Part shown: positions 1-10,620 of the stretch, piece by piece
Layout of the letters: each line of letters starts with the position of its first letter
How positions within the stretch are numbered: position 1 is the stretch's first letter
Assembly: GCA_029263395.1 (NCBI GenBank)
Contig: JAJCXO010000177.1
Coordinates: forward strand, 36,080 to 100,079
Length of the DNA stretch: 64,000 nt
DNA from: Acidobacteriota bacterium
Lineage (GTDB): Bacteria; Acidobacteriota; Thermoanaerobaculia; Multivoradales; J023
Reading direction: 5' to 3'
Notes under the pieces: generated by a model
What the model was told of the DNA's origin: nothing
The model's input: only the letters and a program-made list of their open reading frames with translations
The model's database searches: none
Position numbers and translations under genes: made by a program

Positions 1-838
1 AGTCCGCGGCGACTACACCGAGTCCTGCCGCCTTCACCCCGTCGATGCGTGACCGTGTCGAGACATCTTCGAACGTCCCATCACCGCGGTTGCGCCACAG
101 ACGATCCGCGATGCCGTCGAACGAGGACGGACCACAATAGTCCCGCCGGCTACTGGTGGCAAAACACTTGGGATTACGCTTCAGATCAAAGACGACGTAA
201 TTGGCAACGAACAAGTCGAGCCAGCCGTCCCGATCGAAGTCGAAGAAGGATGCACTCGTGGACCACGCCGTATCGTCCACTTTGGCCGACGCCGTGACAT
301 CGATGAAGGTGCCGTCGCCGCGGTTGCGCAACAGCTGATTGGAGCCATAGTTGGTGACATAGAGGTCGACAAAACCGTCGTTGTCGAAGTCGCCGCTCGC
401 TACCCCCATACCGTAGCCAGTCGCGATTTTGGCCAGTCCACTCTCGACTGTCACGTCAGTAAAGCGCAGCCCCTTGGAGGCACCACCGATCAGCTCGTTG
501 CGGAACAACCGATCCGACGGCGGATGTGGACCCGGCGGCGGAAAGAACACATCCTCCATGGTCTTCCCTGGGCCGAGCACCGAACCTTGCACGACGTAGA
601 GGTCGAGGTCACCATCGTTGTCGTAGTCCAGCAGCGCCCCCCCTTGGCCGGTCATTTCCGGGAAATAGTGCTCGCCGGACATGCCGTTGAAATGGACAAA
701 CGCGAGTCCAGTCTCGGTTGCGACATCTTTGAACAGTGGCCCATCGGTCGCCGCCGCCGCCGGCAGGGCGATGAGGGCTACGGATGCAAGCGAGAGGAGG
801 GTCCGGTGAAGATGGGAGCGTAGATCAAGCCGTTTCAT
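1..838 (-). CDS. FG-GAP/VCBS repeat protein (CRTAC1/UnbV type), 3' part outside window
   Basis: An open frame runs from an ATG at 838 to the window edge with no stop, so about 279 residues of a longer protein are visible. Residues 1-36 form a signal peptide (MKRLD, a hydrophobic stretch, then LPAAAA), so it should be exported. The mature part has repeated calcium-binding-like loops: LLDYDNDGDLDLYVVQ, GDFDNDGFVDLYVTNYG and FFDFDRDGWLDLFVANY. Each is followed by a LxRNxGDGTF segment, which is the FG-GAP/VCBS beta-propeller pattern of the ASPIC/UnbV family. The C-terminal UnbV domain would lie outside the window. GAGGG just upstream of the ATG supports the start. No substrate can be inferred; such proteins are usually secreted or surface adhesion-like propellers. 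Confidence 0.85.
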   Translation of the reverse strand, partial: MKRLDLRSHLHRTLLSLASVALIALPAAAATDGPLFKDVATETGLAFVHFNGMSGEHYFPEMTGQGGALLDYDNDGDLDLYVVQGSVLGPGKTMEDVFFPPPGPHPPSDRLFRNELIGGASKGLRFTDVTVESGLAKIATGYGMGVASGDFDNDGFVDLYVTNYGSNQLLRNRGDGTFIDVTASAKVDDTAWSTSASFFDFDRDGWLDLFVANYVVFDLKRNPKCFATSSRRDYCGPSSFDGIADRLWRNRGDGTFEDVSTRSRIDGVKAAGLGVVAAD

Positions 839-847
839 ACCCTCATT

Positions 848-1849
848 CTATGCCGAGTCAGTCCGCGGCCTGGCCACCAGGAACGCGAAGTCACTCGGCA
901 AGACCTCATGTTCGATGAGCGTCCGTTCGTACAAGAACATCAATCGCAGGATGCTCAAGTCCTTCTCGTCTTCCAAGTCGAACCCTGGCATCACATGCGA
1001 CAGCAAAATGTGGAGCAAAGTGCCGCCGTAGGGTTTGAAATCGATGATCTCGAAATACTGTTCGAGCACCGGGATAACCTCGGCCGAACGCACCGACTCC
1101 GACGGATCCAGGGTGATCATATCCTCGAGTTCGGGCCGCAAGACGCGTAGGAACGGTGCAGCCTTGCGCGCCTTCTCAGGCAGAACTTGCAGCACCTCGT
1201 TCATGAGCTGGAGCTGAAGGTCCGTCCACTGGAATCTGGACGGGCCGACGAATTCGTTGATCATGAGCACACCACCCGGTTTGAGGCAGGCCTGGACCTG
1301 CTGGTAAATATGCTCCAAGTTCTCGAGATGATGTAGTGCCATCTTGGCGATTACAACGTCGTAAGCGCCGGTGGGCAGCTCGATCTGATCGATGTCCACC
1401 ACCTCATAGTGCAGGCGATCACCGAGACCAGCCTCACTCGCCAGCTGGTTGGCTAGTCGAATCGACTCCGGGCTGACATCAAAACCGTCAACCCGCTGCG
1501 CCACACCAATTTCGACCAGAGCTCGCTCGAGGTTGCCGCCGCCGCATCCGAGGCTCAAGATGCGACCCACTGGCCGTTCCTCGACGTGCTGGTCAAAAAA
1601 ATATTGTAGGTAGTAAACCTGCGGATCGCCCGAAATCTGAAGCCGAATGTGCTCTTCTTCGACCAAAGGCCAATCCAACCAACCGCGTTGACGCCCGGCC
1701 TCGACATCGCCTACCCGGTCATCCCAATGCTGGCTGGCGAGAGCACCCCACCGCGACGGCATCACCCTGCGTCGGACTTCGCTGGCCAGCGCACGCAGGC
1801 GCGGGTGCTTGCTTAGGCGCAGCCGGCACCATCTCTCGAGACGGTTCAA
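848..1849 (-). CDS. SAM-dependent class I methyltransferase
   Basis: A Rossmann-type methyltransferase. The SAM-binding motif I is LSLGCGGGNLERAL, followed by an acidic residue after the next strand (DGFDVSPESI) and motif IV-like YDVVIAKMALHHLEN. The last matches Methyltransf_11/25 enzymes acting on small molecules. The frame opens at a TTG at 1906, inside the upstream SDR gene. A TTG at 1849 overlaps the SDR stop by 4 bp, the arrangement used elsewhere in this window, so I prefer it (333 aa); the start is uncertain. Gene order FAD oxidase, SDR, methyltransferase suggests one operon modifying a lipid- or sugar-linked substrate. The substrate is not readable from sequence. Confidence 0.8.
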   Translation of the reverse strand: MNRLERWCRLRLSKHPRLRALASEVRRRVMPSRWGALASQHWDDRVGDVEAGRQRGWLDWPLVEEEHIRLQISGDPQVYYLQYFFDQHVEERPVGRILSLGCGGGNLERALVEIGVAQRVDGFDVSPESIRLANQLASEAGLGDRLHYEVVDIDQIELPTGAYDVVIAKMALHHLENLEHIYQQVQACLKPGGVLMINEFVGPSRFQWTDLQLQLMNEVLQVLPEKARKAAPFLRVLRPELEDMITLDPSESVRSAEVIPVLEQYFEIIDFKPYGGTLLHILLSHVMPGFDLEDEKDLSILRLMFLYERTLIEHEVLPSDFAFLVARPRTDSA

Positions 1850-2583
1850 AACCCAATGCGCCTCATGACAAACCGGGGCAAGAGCCGGATCACGCACATG
1901 ATCCAACGCCAGATACCAGGCACATAAACCTCAGGCGTCCCACGATCGATCGCACGCAGCACCTGCCGTGCCACCGCCACCGGCTCACCGGCAAACGGCG
2001 GCGGATCGAGCCCAGCGGTCATACTGGTTTTGACGAAGCCGGGTTTGACACAGACCGTTACCAGTCCAGCTGCCCTGTACTTGTGATCGAGAGCTTCCAA
2101 ATAGCGCGACAACCCGGCCTTGGCAGCGCCGTAAATCGCCACCGGCTTCCGTCCACGTTCGCCCGCCACCGAACTGAAGACACAGAGTGTTCCGCCGCCG
2201 CCCTCGAGCAGGGTTTTGCGCGCCAATTCACAGAATGCGACGGTCTGGCTGAAATTGACCTGCAGCAGCTGCAACGCCAGCTCAGTGTCCGCTTCGAGTT
2301 CGTCCTGAGACCTGAAGATACCGGCCGTCACGACCACACAGTCCAAACCTTCGAGGGCCGACCGAGCGGTCGCTAGGGCTGGCGCAAAGGTCTCGAACTG
2401 TTCGAGATCACAGAGCGCGGTTGCGACCACCCCTTCACTCCCCCGCACCTCGAGGTCACGGGCACTGCGCTCCAGATCTTCGAGGTCACGACCCAGCAGG
2501 CACAACCGATCTCCGCGATTGGCCATCAACCGGGCCAGGGCTCGCCCCATCCCTCGCGTGGCGCCGATCAAGGCGACTTTCAT
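1846..2583 (-). CDS. short-chain dehydrogenase, DprE2-like
   Basis: A 245-aa NAD(P)-dependent short-chain dehydrogenase. The N-terminal MKVALIGATRGMGRALARL contains the TGxxxGxG-like cofactor loop. The catalytic pair is in YGAAKAGLSRYLEAL (YxxxK), preceded by the FSSVAGERG serine region. The ATG at 2583 overlaps the stop of the upstream FAD oxidase by 4 bp (ATGA), so I chose it over the longer open frame. In mycobacteria DprE2 reduces the 2-keto intermediate made by DprE1 to give decaprenylphosphoryl arabinose. The paired layout and length fit a DprE2-like role, but no arabinan pathway genes are visible, so the sugar made here is unknown. Confidence 0.8.
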   Translation of the reverse strand: MKVALIGATRGMGRALARLMANRGDRLCLLGRDLEDLERSARDLEVRGSEGVVATALCDLEQFETFAPALATARSALEGLDCVVVTAGIFRSQDELEADTELALQLLQVNFSQTVAFCELARKTLLEGGGGTLCVFSSVAGERGRKPVAIYGAAKAGLSRYLEALDHKYRAAGLVTVCVKPGFVKTSMTAGLDPPPFAGEPVAVARQVLRAIDRGTPEVYVPGIWRWIMCVIRLLPRFVMRRIGF

Positions 2584-3911
2584 TGACCGTCTCCAAAAAG
2601 CCGAACCGATTGTGCACTGGCGAGACGCTGGTGTGGATCCCACTTCTGCCGCACATCCAGCCAATCTGCAAGGCGTGGCTCCATCACCCGAAATCGCTCC
2701 GCCGTCGTAAAGGCATCCTTGGCGAGATAAATCCGGCCGCCGCAGGAGATCAGGAAATCGTCCAGGGTGGCGACCACTTCGGCGGTATTACGACGCACCG
2801 GAATATCGAGGCAGATCGACATCCCCGGCTTGGGAAACGATAACAGCCCATCACCTTCAGCCCCGAAGTCTTTGAGGACACTCAAGAAAGAGGGGACTCG
2901 CAATCGCGTCAACAAATCCAGAAAGTCGCGAACCAGCCTTGGGTCGTCACCATAAGGAATCACACAGGCGTATTGGGTGAAGCCTCGCGCGCCATAAACC
3001 TTGTTCCAGTCAATGACGAAGTCGAGGGGATGAAAAAAAGTCTCTGGATGAGCGATACCCCGAGTCTGACGTCGCACGTGTTTGCCATAATAGACAACGT
3101 TGAAAGCCCGTGCTGACAGGCGGTTGAGCACCCACGAGGGCAATTCGAACGGTACCGTCAAACGCCGCTTCTCCGGCGGCGGATCATCCGGCGCCTCGTC
3201 TGGCGTCGCCCAGCGTCCACGCATCAGGATCCCTCGCCCCATGTGGCGGCCACGTTTCAGGCAGTCGATCCAACCCACCGTAAAGGGCCAAACCTCGGCT
3301 GCTTGTTTGAGCGCTTTGAGAAACTGATCCAGATCTGGAATGCGCTCCGACTCCGCCCAAATCCACGGCGATGGGATCGACTCGAGCTTCACCTCGACTT
3401 CGAGGATGTGCCCGGTCAGCCCCATGCCACCGATGGTGGCCAAGAAGAGATCGCTTTTCTGCTGGCGTGAACACCACACCACAACACCGTCAGCCAACAT
3501 CAACTTGAGTCGACGGACATGTGCGCCGAAGGTCCCCACCTGATGATGGTTCTTGCCGTGGACGTCGGCAGCCACCATACCGCCGAGGGTAACGTATTGC
3601 GTGCCGGTCGACACCGGCGAAGCAAAACCGCGCGGCCAGAAAACTTGGTTCAAAGCACCAAGGGACAAGCCTGATTCTGCCAACAGAACACCCGTTTGTG
3701 GATCAAACGCGAGGATGCGGTCCGCCAGTACCGATCCGGCGACATCGAAGGTGCCCGGAGGCGGCAGCGACGAGTCGCCGTAAGACCGTCCGAGGCCTCG
3801 AGTCAACGCCGCCCCTCGGGCTGATGCTTCCAGGTCTTCAGACAGTACCTGGCGCCCGGGAACCGGCAGTCGTCCCCAGCCCGAAAGCGTGCTTTGATAT
3901 CGAGCGGACAC
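2580..3911 (-). CDS. FAD-linked oxidase, DprE1-like
   Basis: A 443-aa vanillyl-alcohol-oxidase-type flavoprotein. The FAD-binding part contains GLGRSYGDSSLPPPG and VAADVHGKNHHQVGTFGAHV. The HGKNHH element and the later VYGARGFTQYACVIP are typical of decaprenylphosphoryl-beta-D-ribose 2'-oxidase (DprE1, about 460 aa in mycobacteria). The start is a GTG at 3911. By homology it would oxidise a polyprenyl-phosphate-linked sugar at C2', with the translationally coupled SDR downstream reducing the product: a two-step epimerase. The Cys targeted by benzothiazinones in mycobacterial DprE1 was not located by eye. It could equally be a general FAD-binding oxidase with another glycolipid substrate. Confidence 0.78.
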   Translation of the reverse strand: MSARYQSTLSGWGRLPVPGRQVLSEDLEASARGAALTRGLGRSYGDSSLPPPGTFDVAGSVLADRILAFDPQTGVLLAESGLSLGALNQVFWPRGFASPVSTGTQYVTLGGMVAADVHGKNHHQVGTFGAHVRRLKLMLADGVVVWCSRQQKSDLFLATIGGMGLTGHILEVEVKLESIPSPWIWAESERIPDLDQFLKALKQAAEVWPFTVGWIDCLKRGRHMGRGILMRGRWATPDEAPDDPPPEKRRLTVPFELPSWVLNRLSARAFNVVYYGKHVRRQTRGIAHPETFFHPLDFVIDWNKVYGARGFTQYACVIPYGDDPRLVRDFLDLLTRLRVPSFLSVLKDFGAEGDGLLSFPKPGMSICLDIPVRRNTAEVVATLDDFLISCGGRIYLAKDAFTTAERFRVMEPRLADWLDVRQKWDPHQRLASAQSVRLFGDGQ

Positions 3912-4002
3912 GTGCCTAGCTGAATACAGGTCTAGCAGGATAGAGGGCTGGCGGAGCCTGAAACGAAACGAGCGAACAAGCTATCGACCTCGAAAAGTTA
4001 CT

Positions 4003-5388
4003 CTACTTCGACATGGCGCCGAGAAAGTCGTCGTTGGTACGCGTCTTGTTGAGCTTGTCGCGCAACAACTCCATCGACTCGACCGTGGACAGAGGATTGA
4101 GTACCTTGCGCAGGACCCAGACCCGATGCAACTCATCCGCAGGGCGCAGCAGCTCTTCTTTGCGTGTCCCGGAACGATTGATGTCGATCGACGGGAACAC
4201 ACGTTTGTCGGTCAGCTTGCGATCGAGGTGGATCTCGCAGTTGCCAGTCCCCTTAAACTCTTCGAAGATCACGTCGTCCATGCGGCTACCGGTGTCGACC
4301 AGCGCTGTCGCGATAATGGTCAAGGAGCCCCCTTCTTCGACGTTGCGAGCCGCGCCGAAGAAACGTTTAGGGCGATGCAGAGCGTTGGCATCGATACCAC
4401 CGGACAGCACCTTACCCGACGGCGGCTGCACCGTGTTGTAGGCCCTGGCCAAGCGAGTGATCGAGTCCAGCAGGATCACTACATCTTTCTTATGCTCCAC
4501 CAGGCGCTTCGCCTTCTCGATTACCATGTCGGCCACTTGGACGTGACGGGTGGCAGGTTCGTCAAATGTCGACGACACAACTTCACCCTTTACCGAACGC
4601 TGCATATCGGTGACTTCTTCGGGGCGCTCGTCAATCAACAGGACGATCAATACCACCTCGGGATGATTGTGAGCCAACGATGAAGCCAAGGACTGCAACA
4701 ACATCGTTTTTCCGGTTCTTGGCGGGGCGACAATCAAGGCGCGTTGGCCTTTACCCATCGGGGTCGTCAGATCCATGATCCGTGAAGACATGTCCCCAGG
4801 CACTTCGAGCTGCAAACGCTCCAGGGGATACAGCGGTGTCAGATTGTCGAAGAAAATCTTGTTCCGGACCACATCAGGGTGTTCGAAGTTGACCGCCTCG
4901 ACCTTGATGAGGGCAAAATAGCGCTCGCCTTCCTTCGGCTTGCGGACCTGGCCAGACACCGTATCACCAGTGCGCAGATCGAATCGCCGGATTTGGCTCG
5001 GGCTGACGTAGATGTCGTCAGGGCCAGGCAGGTAGTTGTATTCCGGCGCTCTGAGGAATCCGAAGCCATCAGGCAAACACTCGAGTACTCCTTCAGCAAA
5101 AATCAATCCACTTTTTTCGGTCTGCGCCTGCAGCACCTTGAAGATGAGCTCTTGCTTACGGGTACCTGAAGCTCCTTCTATACTGAGGTCTTTGCCGATC
5201 TGGACCAGCTGCGAGATCGACATTTCCTTGAGTTCACGGATGTTGAGACCCGGGCCTTCTTGCAGAGCGAGACCGCCATGACCTTCCGCACGTCCCAATG
5301 CTTCGGGGCGCCCCTGGCCACCAGCTCCTCTTGAACCTCTTCTGTTCCTCGGGCCACGGCCCGGCGGCTTCTGGCTGTTTCTAGTCAT
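4003..5388 (-). CDS. rho: transcription termination factor Rho
   Basis: A 461-aa RNA-dependent ATPase. In order: a Gly/Arg-rich N-terminal extension of about 45 residues, the Rho N domain ([21 protein letters not shown]), the cold-shock-like RNA-binding domain ([20 protein letters not shown], then [19 protein letters not shown]), and the hexameric ATPase core. The core has Walker [13 protein letters not shown], Walker [19 protein letters not shown], the Q-loop [18 protein letters not shown] and the R-loop [13 protein letters not shown]. It terminates untranslated transcripts by translocating along C-rich RNA. The ATG at 5388 overlaps the engB stop by 4 bp, so the two are probably co-transcribed. 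The basic, disordered extension is common in high-GC phyla. Confidence 0.98.
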   Translation of the reverse strand: MTRNSQKPPGRGPRNRRGSRGAGGQGRPEALGRAEGHGGLALQEGPGLNIRELKEMSISQLVQIGKDLSIEGASGTRKQELIFKVLQAQTEKSGLIFAEGVLECLPDGFGFLRAPEYNYLPGPDDIYVSPSQIRRFDLRTGDTVSGQVRKPKEGERYFALIKVEAVNFEHPDVVRNKIFFDNLTPLYPLERLQLEVPGDMSSRIMDLTTPMGKGQRALIVAPPRTGKTMLLQSLASSLAHNHPEVVLIVLLIDERPEEVTDMQRSVKGEVVSSTFDEPATRHVQVADMVIEKAKRLVEHKKDVVILLDSITRLARAYNTVQPPSGKVLSGGIDANALHRPKRFFGAARNVEEGGSLTIIATALVDTGSRMDDVIFEEFKGTGNCEIHLDRKLTDKRVFPSIDINRSGTRKEELLRPADELHRVWVLRKVLNPLSTVESMELLRDKLNKTRTNDDFLGAMSK

Positions 5389-6026
5389 GTCATTTCCACT
5401 GGTTGAGGTTTCCCGTGGCTGCTACCGAGGAAAACCGAGATTCCTTGCCAAACTTGCTTGACACCTTCCCCCGAAACCGCCGAACAAGGCACGAGGTCAA
5501 GATCATCCGCCAGCCCCAAGGTGCTGCGGATGCTTTTGAGGCCACGAATCCGCTTCGAACGAGGTAATTTGTCGATCTTGGTCGCCACCAACAGCAGATC
5601 CACATCGAGACTGAGGAAATACTCGAAAGCCTGCTGATCCAGGGTTGTGGCACCAACTTTGCCATCGATCAGTTGGATCAAGAGGCGATTCGGACCGGCG
5701 AATTCAACACCGTGATCCGAACCTTCGAAGTACTCGTTCATGAGTTCTGCCCAACGCTGACGCTCGTCTCGCGAGGCCTTGGCGAAGCCATAACCGGGCA
5801 AGTCGACGAAATAAAACCGTCGATTTATCGCGAAGTAGTTGACCAGCCGCGTACGCCCGGGAGACCGGCTGGTCCGCGCCAAACCTTTGCGCCCCAGGAG
5901 ACGATTCATCAAACTCGACTTGCCGACGTTCGAACGGCCGACAAACGCAATCTCGGGCAGACCGTCACGCACGAACTGCCCGCGCTGGGCAGCCGATAGG
6001 ACAAATTCAGCCGAGTCGATTCTCAC
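5385..6026 (-). CDS. engB: ribosome biogenesis GTPase EngB (YihA/YsxC)
   Basis: A 213-aa TrmE-Era-EngA-EngB-type GTPase that assists late 50S subunit assembly. All G motifs are visible: G1 [16 protein letters not shown], the switch region [15 protein letters not shown]3 [11 protein letters not shown]4 ATKIDKL and G5 [10 protein letters not shown]. Length is typical for the family. It is followed by rho with a 4-bp overlap. A 380-bp non-coding gap separates it from lon upstream. Confidence 0.97.
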   Translation of the reverse strand: MRIDSAEFVLSAAQRGQFVRDGLPEIAFVGRSNVGKSSLMNRLLGRKGLARTSRSPGRTRLVNYFAINRRFYFVDLPGYGFAKASRDERQRWAELMNEYFEGSDHGVEFAGPNRLLIQLIDGKVGATTLDQQAFEYFLSLDVDLLLVATKIDKLPRSKRIRGLKSIRSTLGLADDLDLVPCSAVSGEGVKQVWQGISVFLGSSHGKPQPVEMT

Positions 6027-6407
6027 TGGTTTTTACCTGGTCTCAGGTGCACCCACAGGAGTGGAATATCCCTATATTCCGTCAGTGGATTACACGATTG
6101 GGGAACCCTGAACGCGGTCAAATTTTGGGAGTGGAAGATCCCGAAATGGGATCCACAGTACTGTAGATCACTGAGAGCCAGGATCTACGAAGACGGACCA
6201 AACTGCAGAGAAGAAAGGAGAAATTCGGATTAGGTTTTCTCCGAAACCCGAGTGAAGGGCTGCCGAGCCCAACACTCTTTGTCGAACCGTTTAGATAAAA
6301 CGGTCTGGGAATCCAACGTGGAGGCGGCTGAGATTGATTCCGAGCCCAAGACCGGTAGTCTTGAAGCCAGGTCTCTAGTACTGACCTCGAGAAATCAACC
6401 CGGCGGA
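6027..6407. other. intergenic region between lon and engB
   Basis: 381 bp with no credible gene on either strand. It probably holds the promoter of the engB-rho unit and the 3' end of the lon transcript. The only structure I see is a 7-bp inverted repeat at 6286-6304 (ACCGTTT, loop AGATA, AAACGGT). It has no adjoining T-run, so I do not call a terminator. Confidence 0.5.
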
Positions 6408-8828
6408 CTAGTGGGCCAGTGAACCCGACCCGACATCCGCCCCTGGAGAGACCTGACCAAACTTTTCCTTCGAGTCCGGCAGCGAGGAAATCTCGCCGTC
6501 GAGCGTGAAGGTCAGTACTTCGTCCATCGAATCGACGAGATGCACGGTCAGAACCTCTCGGACTTCCGCAGGGATGTCCTCGAGGTCCTTCTCGTTCTCG
6601 CTTGGAATCACAAGTTCGATGATGTCAGCACGGAAGGCAGCGAGGATCTTATCCTTGATACCCCCGACTGGCAAGACTGTGCCACGGAGGGTGATCTCGC
6701 CAGTCATCGCGACATCTTTGCGCACCGGAATGTCGGTCAAGGCCGAGACCAACGCCGTTGCCATCGTGATACCAGCCGAAGGACCATCCTTGGGAATTGC
6801 GCCCTCGGGCACATGGATGTGGATATCGAGCTCGCTCGAGAAATCTGGGTCGATCCCCAACAAGGCAGTGCGGCTTCGGACGTAAGACATAGCGGCTCGT
6901 GCCGACTCTTGCATCACGTCTCCCAATTTGCCGGTCAGGTCGAGTTTGCCCTTGCCTTTCATGAGACCCACTTCGGTCTCCAAGATCTCGCCACCCACTT
7001 CAGTCCAGGCGAGTCCGGTCGAGACACCAACAATCGACTTCTCTTGTTTGCGGCGACGCCGGAATCTTGGCTTGCCGAGAAGCTCACGGACGAACTCCGA
7101 GCTATCGACAGTGATCTCGAGGCTCTTGCCCTCGTTCACGATCCGTCGTGCGAGTTTTCGGCAAACCGACGCGATTTCACGTTCCAGATTACGCACCCCT
7201 GCTTCGCGAGTGTAGCTGTCGATCAGCGCTTTGACCGCGTCATCCTCGAAGGTCACCAACTCTGGTTTGAGGCCGTGGGTATCGAGCTGCCGCGGAACCA
7301 AGAACTGCTGCCCAATCGCCAGCTTTTCACTCGGCGTATAACCGGTGAGCTCGATCACCTCCATGCGATCCCGCAATGCCGGCGGCACGGTGTGGATGAC
7401 GTTGGCGGTGGCGATGAACATCACCTTCGAGAGGTTGTACTCGACATCGAGGTAGTGATCACCAAAGGTGTCATTCTGCTCTGGATCGAGAACCTCCAGC
7501 AGCGCCGCTGCTGGATCACCCCGGAAGTCCATTGCCATCTTGTCGATCTCGTCCAGCAAGAACACCGGATTGACGGTGCCGGCCTTCTTCATCATCTGGA
7601 TGATCTGCCCCGGGAAGGCTCCGATGTAGGTCCGGCGGTGCCCACGAATCTCGGCCTCATCTCGCACGCCGCCCAACGATAGCCGCACGAACTTACGGCC
7701 GGTGGCTTTGGCAATCGATTTGGCCAGAGAAGATTTTCCTACACCGGGAGGTCCGACAAAACAAATGATCGAGCTTTGCGTTTTGCGAGTGAGCTGCCGA
7801 ACGGCTAGGAATTCCAGGATCCGTTCCTTGATCTTCTCCAGGCCGTAGTGATCGGCGTTGAGAATCTCGTTGGCCTTATTCAGATCGCGGAGCTCGCGAC
7901 TCTTCTTCTTCCAGGGAACACTCACCAGCCAGTCGATGTAGTTGCGGGACACGGTGGCTTCTGCCGAGACCGGCGGCATCGCTTCCAAGCGTTTCAGTTC
8001 TTGATCCGCTTTCTCTCGTGCCTCTTTCGGCATGCCAGCCTTGTCGATCCGTTCCTTGAGCTCTTTGACCTCTTCCGCACGGTCATCTTTGCGCCCCAAC
8101 TCGTCGTGGATCGCTTTGACCTTCTCGTTGAGGTAGTACTCTTTCTGAGCCTTCTCCATCTGCTTCTTGACTTGGATATTGACCCGCTTGTCGATATTGA
8201 CCTTCTCGATCTCGACATCGATCAGATCATGCAGGCGCTGCAAGCGCTCGTAGGGATTGAGCATCTCGAGCAGGCTCTGCTTCTCGCTGGTCGTCACCAT
8301 GAGGTGCGCCGCAAGAGTGTCGGCGAAACGGTCCGGATCGTCGAGCTTGAGGGTCGGCATCAGGCCTTCGAAGGCTAGATGGTGTGACATTTTGGCGTAC
8401 TGCTCAAAGGTGGAGAGCACACGTGACATGTAGGTCTGGAGCTTGTCGCTGCTCGGATACTCGATATCGAACGAGTCAACTTCGGCTTGCAGGGATCCTT
8501 CATGCTCTACCAACTCGAGCAGACGACCACGCTTCTCGCCTTCGACCATCACTTTGACGTTGCCGTTGGGGAGCTTCAAGTTCTGGATGACCCGCGCCAC
8601 CACTCCGATATCTTGAATGTCCTCACGCAATGGCTCGTCGATTTTGGGATCGCGCTGGGTGATGAGAAACAGTTGTTTCTCAGGCAGCGACAAGGCGAGC
8701 TCGAGCGCCCTTACCGAACTTTCGCGGCCCACAATGAACGGCGCCATCATATGAGGGAAAATAACCATATCGCGCAGCGGAACCGCTGGCAGTACTTTGC
8801 GCTCTTCTTTAATGAAGCTGGAGTTCAT
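6408..8828 (-). CDS. lon: ATP-dependent protease Lon
   Basis: An 806-aa LonA protease, close to the usual length. It has the N-terminal LON substrate domain ([19 protein letters not shown]), a long coiled-coil linker ([13 protein letters not shown]), and an AAA+ module with Walker [18 protein letters not shown] and Walker [13 protein letters not shown]. The C-terminal Ser-Lys protease domain has Ser684 in [15 protein letters not shown] and the catalytic Lys at about 727 in [12 protein letters not shown]. It degrades misfolded and regulatory proteins in the cytosol. It lies downstream of clpX in the order tig-clpP-clpX-lon, separated by 276 bp. The leader carries a short tandem repeat (8888-8919), so it may have its own promoter. 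Confidence 0.98.
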   Translation of the reverse strand: MNSSFIKEERKVLPAVPLRDMVIFPHMMAPFIVGRESSVRALELALSLPEKQLFLITQRDPKIDEPLREDIQDIGVVARVIQNLKLPNGNVKVMVEGEKRGRLLELVEHEGSLQAEVDSFDIEYPSSDKLQTYMSRVLSTFEQYAKMSHHLAFEGLMPTLKLDDPDRFADTLAAHLMVTTSEKQSLLEMLNPYERLQRLHDLIDVEIEKVNIDKRVNIQVKKQMEKAQKEYYLNEKVKAIHDELGRKDDRAEEVKELKERIDKAGMPKEAREKADQELKRLEAMPPVSAEATVSRNYIDWLVSVPWKKKSRELRDLNKANEILNADHYGLEKIKERILEFLAVRQLTRKTQSSIICFVGPPGVGKSSLAKSIAKATGRKFVRLSLGGVRDEAEIRGHRRTYIGAFPGQIIQMMKKAGTVNPVFLLDEIDKMAMDFRGDPAAALLEVLDPEQNDTFGDHYLDVEYNLSKVMFIATANVIHTVPPALRDRMEVIELTGYTPSEKLAIGQQFLVPRQLDTHGLKPELVTFEDDAVKALIDSYTREAGVRNLEREIASVCRKLARRIVNEGKSLEITVDSSEFVRELLGKPRFRRRRKQEKSIVGVSTGLAWTEVGGEILETEVGLMKGKGKLDLTGKLGDVMQESARAAMSYVRSRTALLGIDPDFSSELDIHIHVPEGAIPKDGPSAGITMATALVSALTDIPVRKDVAMTGEITLRGTVLPVGGIKDKILAAFRADIIELVIPSENEKDLEDIPAEVREVLTVHLVDSMDEVLTFTLDGEISSLPDSKEKFGQVSPGADVGSGSLAH

Positions 8829-8887
8829 CTCGCCTCTTTCACTCGATTGTCAACTGCGTCTCGCCGTCTACGTGTCTCACACTTCTA

Positions 8888-8919
8888 CAGTGCCTTGCCG
8901 TCTCAGTGCCTTGCCGTCT
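8888..8919. repeat. 16-bp direct tandem repeat, 2 copies, lon leader
   Basis: Two perfect head-to-tail copies of CAGTGCCTTGCCGTCT lie about 60-90 bp upstream of the lon start. The flanks repeat GTCT/CTAC pieces, suggesting decayed extra copies. It belongs to the set of locus-private 16-19 bp repeats seen across the window. Confidence 0.85.
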
Positions 8920-9104
8920 ACAGAATCTCATTGCCTACAATGTCTTACGTATCTGTTGCCTATCTGCGTCACTCTGTCGGTTGTGCAGCCCTGTCGGGTA
9001 TGCAGCCCTTGGCTTTCGGCCAACAGCCCAGACCCATTCGATCTCGACGCTACTACGTCGTGAGACCTGGAATCATTCTACTCTACGGGCTTGAGATCCT
9101 CTGG

Positions 9105-10346
9105 TTAGCCAGCCTGCTTCTGATAAACCACAATCGGCTGCACATGATTCTCGACGACCTCTTCAGTAATCACGCATTCCTGAATCTCAGGCTCTGACGG
9201 AATGCTGTACATCATGTCGAGCATCAGCTCTTCCATGATAATCCGCAGGCCACGAGCACCAACTTTGCGCTTGACGGCTTCTTTGGCGATGGCCTTGAGA
9301 GCTTCATCCGTAATCTTGAGTTTGACGTCTTCGAAATCGAACATCGTCTCGTACTGACGCACGAGGCTGTTCTTGGGTTCTTGCAAAATTCTTACCAGCG
9401 CATGCTCATCGAGCTCTTCGAGCACCGCCACCACCGGCAGACGGCCAACAAACTCCGGGATCAATCCGTACTTGATGAGATCTTCGGGCTGCGTTTTGTT
9501 GAGATCCATAAAGCGGGAGTCCACCTTCTTCGCTTTGACCTCGGCGCCGAAGCCCATCGTCTTCTCATTGAGCCGGTCGGCGATGCGGTCTTCCAAGCCT
9601 ACAAAGGCACCACCACAAATGAACAAGATGTTGGTGGTATCGATTTGCAGGAACTCCTGGTGGGGATGCTTACGCCCGCCCTGCGGCGGCACATTACACT
9701 GGCTCCCTTCCAGAATCTTGAGCAACGCTTGCTGCACACCTTCGCCAGAGACATCGCGGGTGATCGAAGGGTTGTCGGACTTGCGAGAGATCTTGTCGAC
9801 TTCGTCAATGTAGACGATGCCACGCTGGGTCTTCTCTTTGTCGTTACCCGCCGCCTGATACAACTTCAGAATGATGTTCTCAACATCCTCACCGACATAA
9901 CCGGCTTCGGTCAGCGTTGTTGCATCCGCGATGGTGAACGGCACCGACAGGATCCGAGCCAACGTTTGGGCAAGCAATGTCTTACCCGTGCCAGTGGGAC
10001 CAATCAACATGATGTTGGACTTCTGGAGCTCGATATCAGACCGCGTCCGCTCCGCATGGTCGATCCGCTTGTAGTGGTTGTAGACCGCTACAGCCAGCTT
10101 CCGCTTGGCCTGCTCCTGACCGATAACGTACTCGTCGAGGAGATCTTTGATCTCCTTCGGCTTGGGCAAATCAGTGTCTTGTTGCTGCTCATGGAGACGA
10201 TCTTCGGCGATTATGTCGAGACAAATATCGACACATTCGTCACAGATAAAAACCGTCGGACCAGCGATGAGCTTTTTCACCTCTCGCTGGCTTTTGTTGC
10301 AGAACGAGCATCTCAGAGCGTCGTCACTGGAGTCTTTCTTCGGCAT
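9105..10346 (-). CDS. clpX: ATP-dependent Clp protease ATP-binding subunit ClpX
   Basis: A 413-aa AAA+ unfoldase that feeds substrates to ClpP. The N-terminal zinc-binding domain has CSFCNK and [11 protein letters not shown], giving the C4 zinc site. It is followed by Walker [17 protein letters not shown], Walker [17 protein letters not shown], the GYVGEDVEN pore loop and the [13 protein letters not shown] region; the conserved C-terminal region includes [14 protein letters not shown] start at the ATG at 10346 because AGGAGG lies at ideal spacing upstream; an ATG six codons further out lacks this. It lies 274 bp after clpP, so it may be expressed from the same transcript or from its own promoter. 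Confidence 0.98.
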   Translation of the reverse strand: MPKKDSSDDALRCSFCNKSQREVKKLIAGPTVFICDECVDICLDIIAEDRLHEQQQDTDLPKPKEIKDLLDEYVIGQEQAKRKLAVAVYNHYKRIDHAERTRSDIELQKSNIMLIGPTGTGKTLLAQTLARILSVPFTIADATTLTEAGYVGEDVENIILKLYQAAGNDKEKTQRGIVYIDEVDKISRKSDNPSITRDVSGEGVQQALLKILEGSQCNVPPQGGRKHPHQEFLQIDTTNILFICGGAFVGLEDRIADRLNEKTMGFGAEVKAKKVDSRFMDLNKTQPEDLIKYGLIPEFVGRLPVVAVLEELDEHALVRILQEPKNSLVRQYETMFDFEDVKLKITDEALKAIAKEAVKRKVGARGLRIIMEELMLDMMYSIPSEPEIQECVITEEVVENHVQPIVVYQKQAG

Positions 10347-10514
10347 GAATCCTCCTCGCGTCACAAGCGGCGAATCTTCAACGATGGTAGGGACGAACGC
10401 AGCCGCATGTCAACCGGTGACACATGCCCGCTCGCCGCTCGTTTCGACCGCCATCTCGTGCTCTCGCGTCGCATCCCCAGCAGGTCGTCATTCTCGGTAT
10501 TTCCCAGGCGGATC

Positions 10515-10550
10515 AAGGTCCCAAGGCGAAACAAGGTCCCAAAGCGGTAT
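10515..10550. repeat. 18-bp direct tandem repeat, 2 copies, clpX leader
   Basis: Two near-identical units beginning CAAGGTCCCAA lie in the clpP-clpX gap, with a decayed third unit just before. About 20 bp further on, an 11-bp GCATTACACCC-type motif also occurs twice. No gene is present in the gap. Confidence 0.75.
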
Positions 10551-10620
10551 TCAGTTTCGGGGCTTCGCATTACACCCCGCATTACACTCAAGATCTTTCT
10601 GTCTGAACACTCGTATGAAT

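Noticed and set aside
6286..6304. Intrinsic terminator between lon and engB
   Set aside because: Only a 7-bp AT-rich stem with no T-run on either side.
6540..7682. 380-codon plus-strand open frame opposite lon
   Set aside because: It lies wholly within the lon AAA+ and protease domains on the other strand and shows no recognisable motif.
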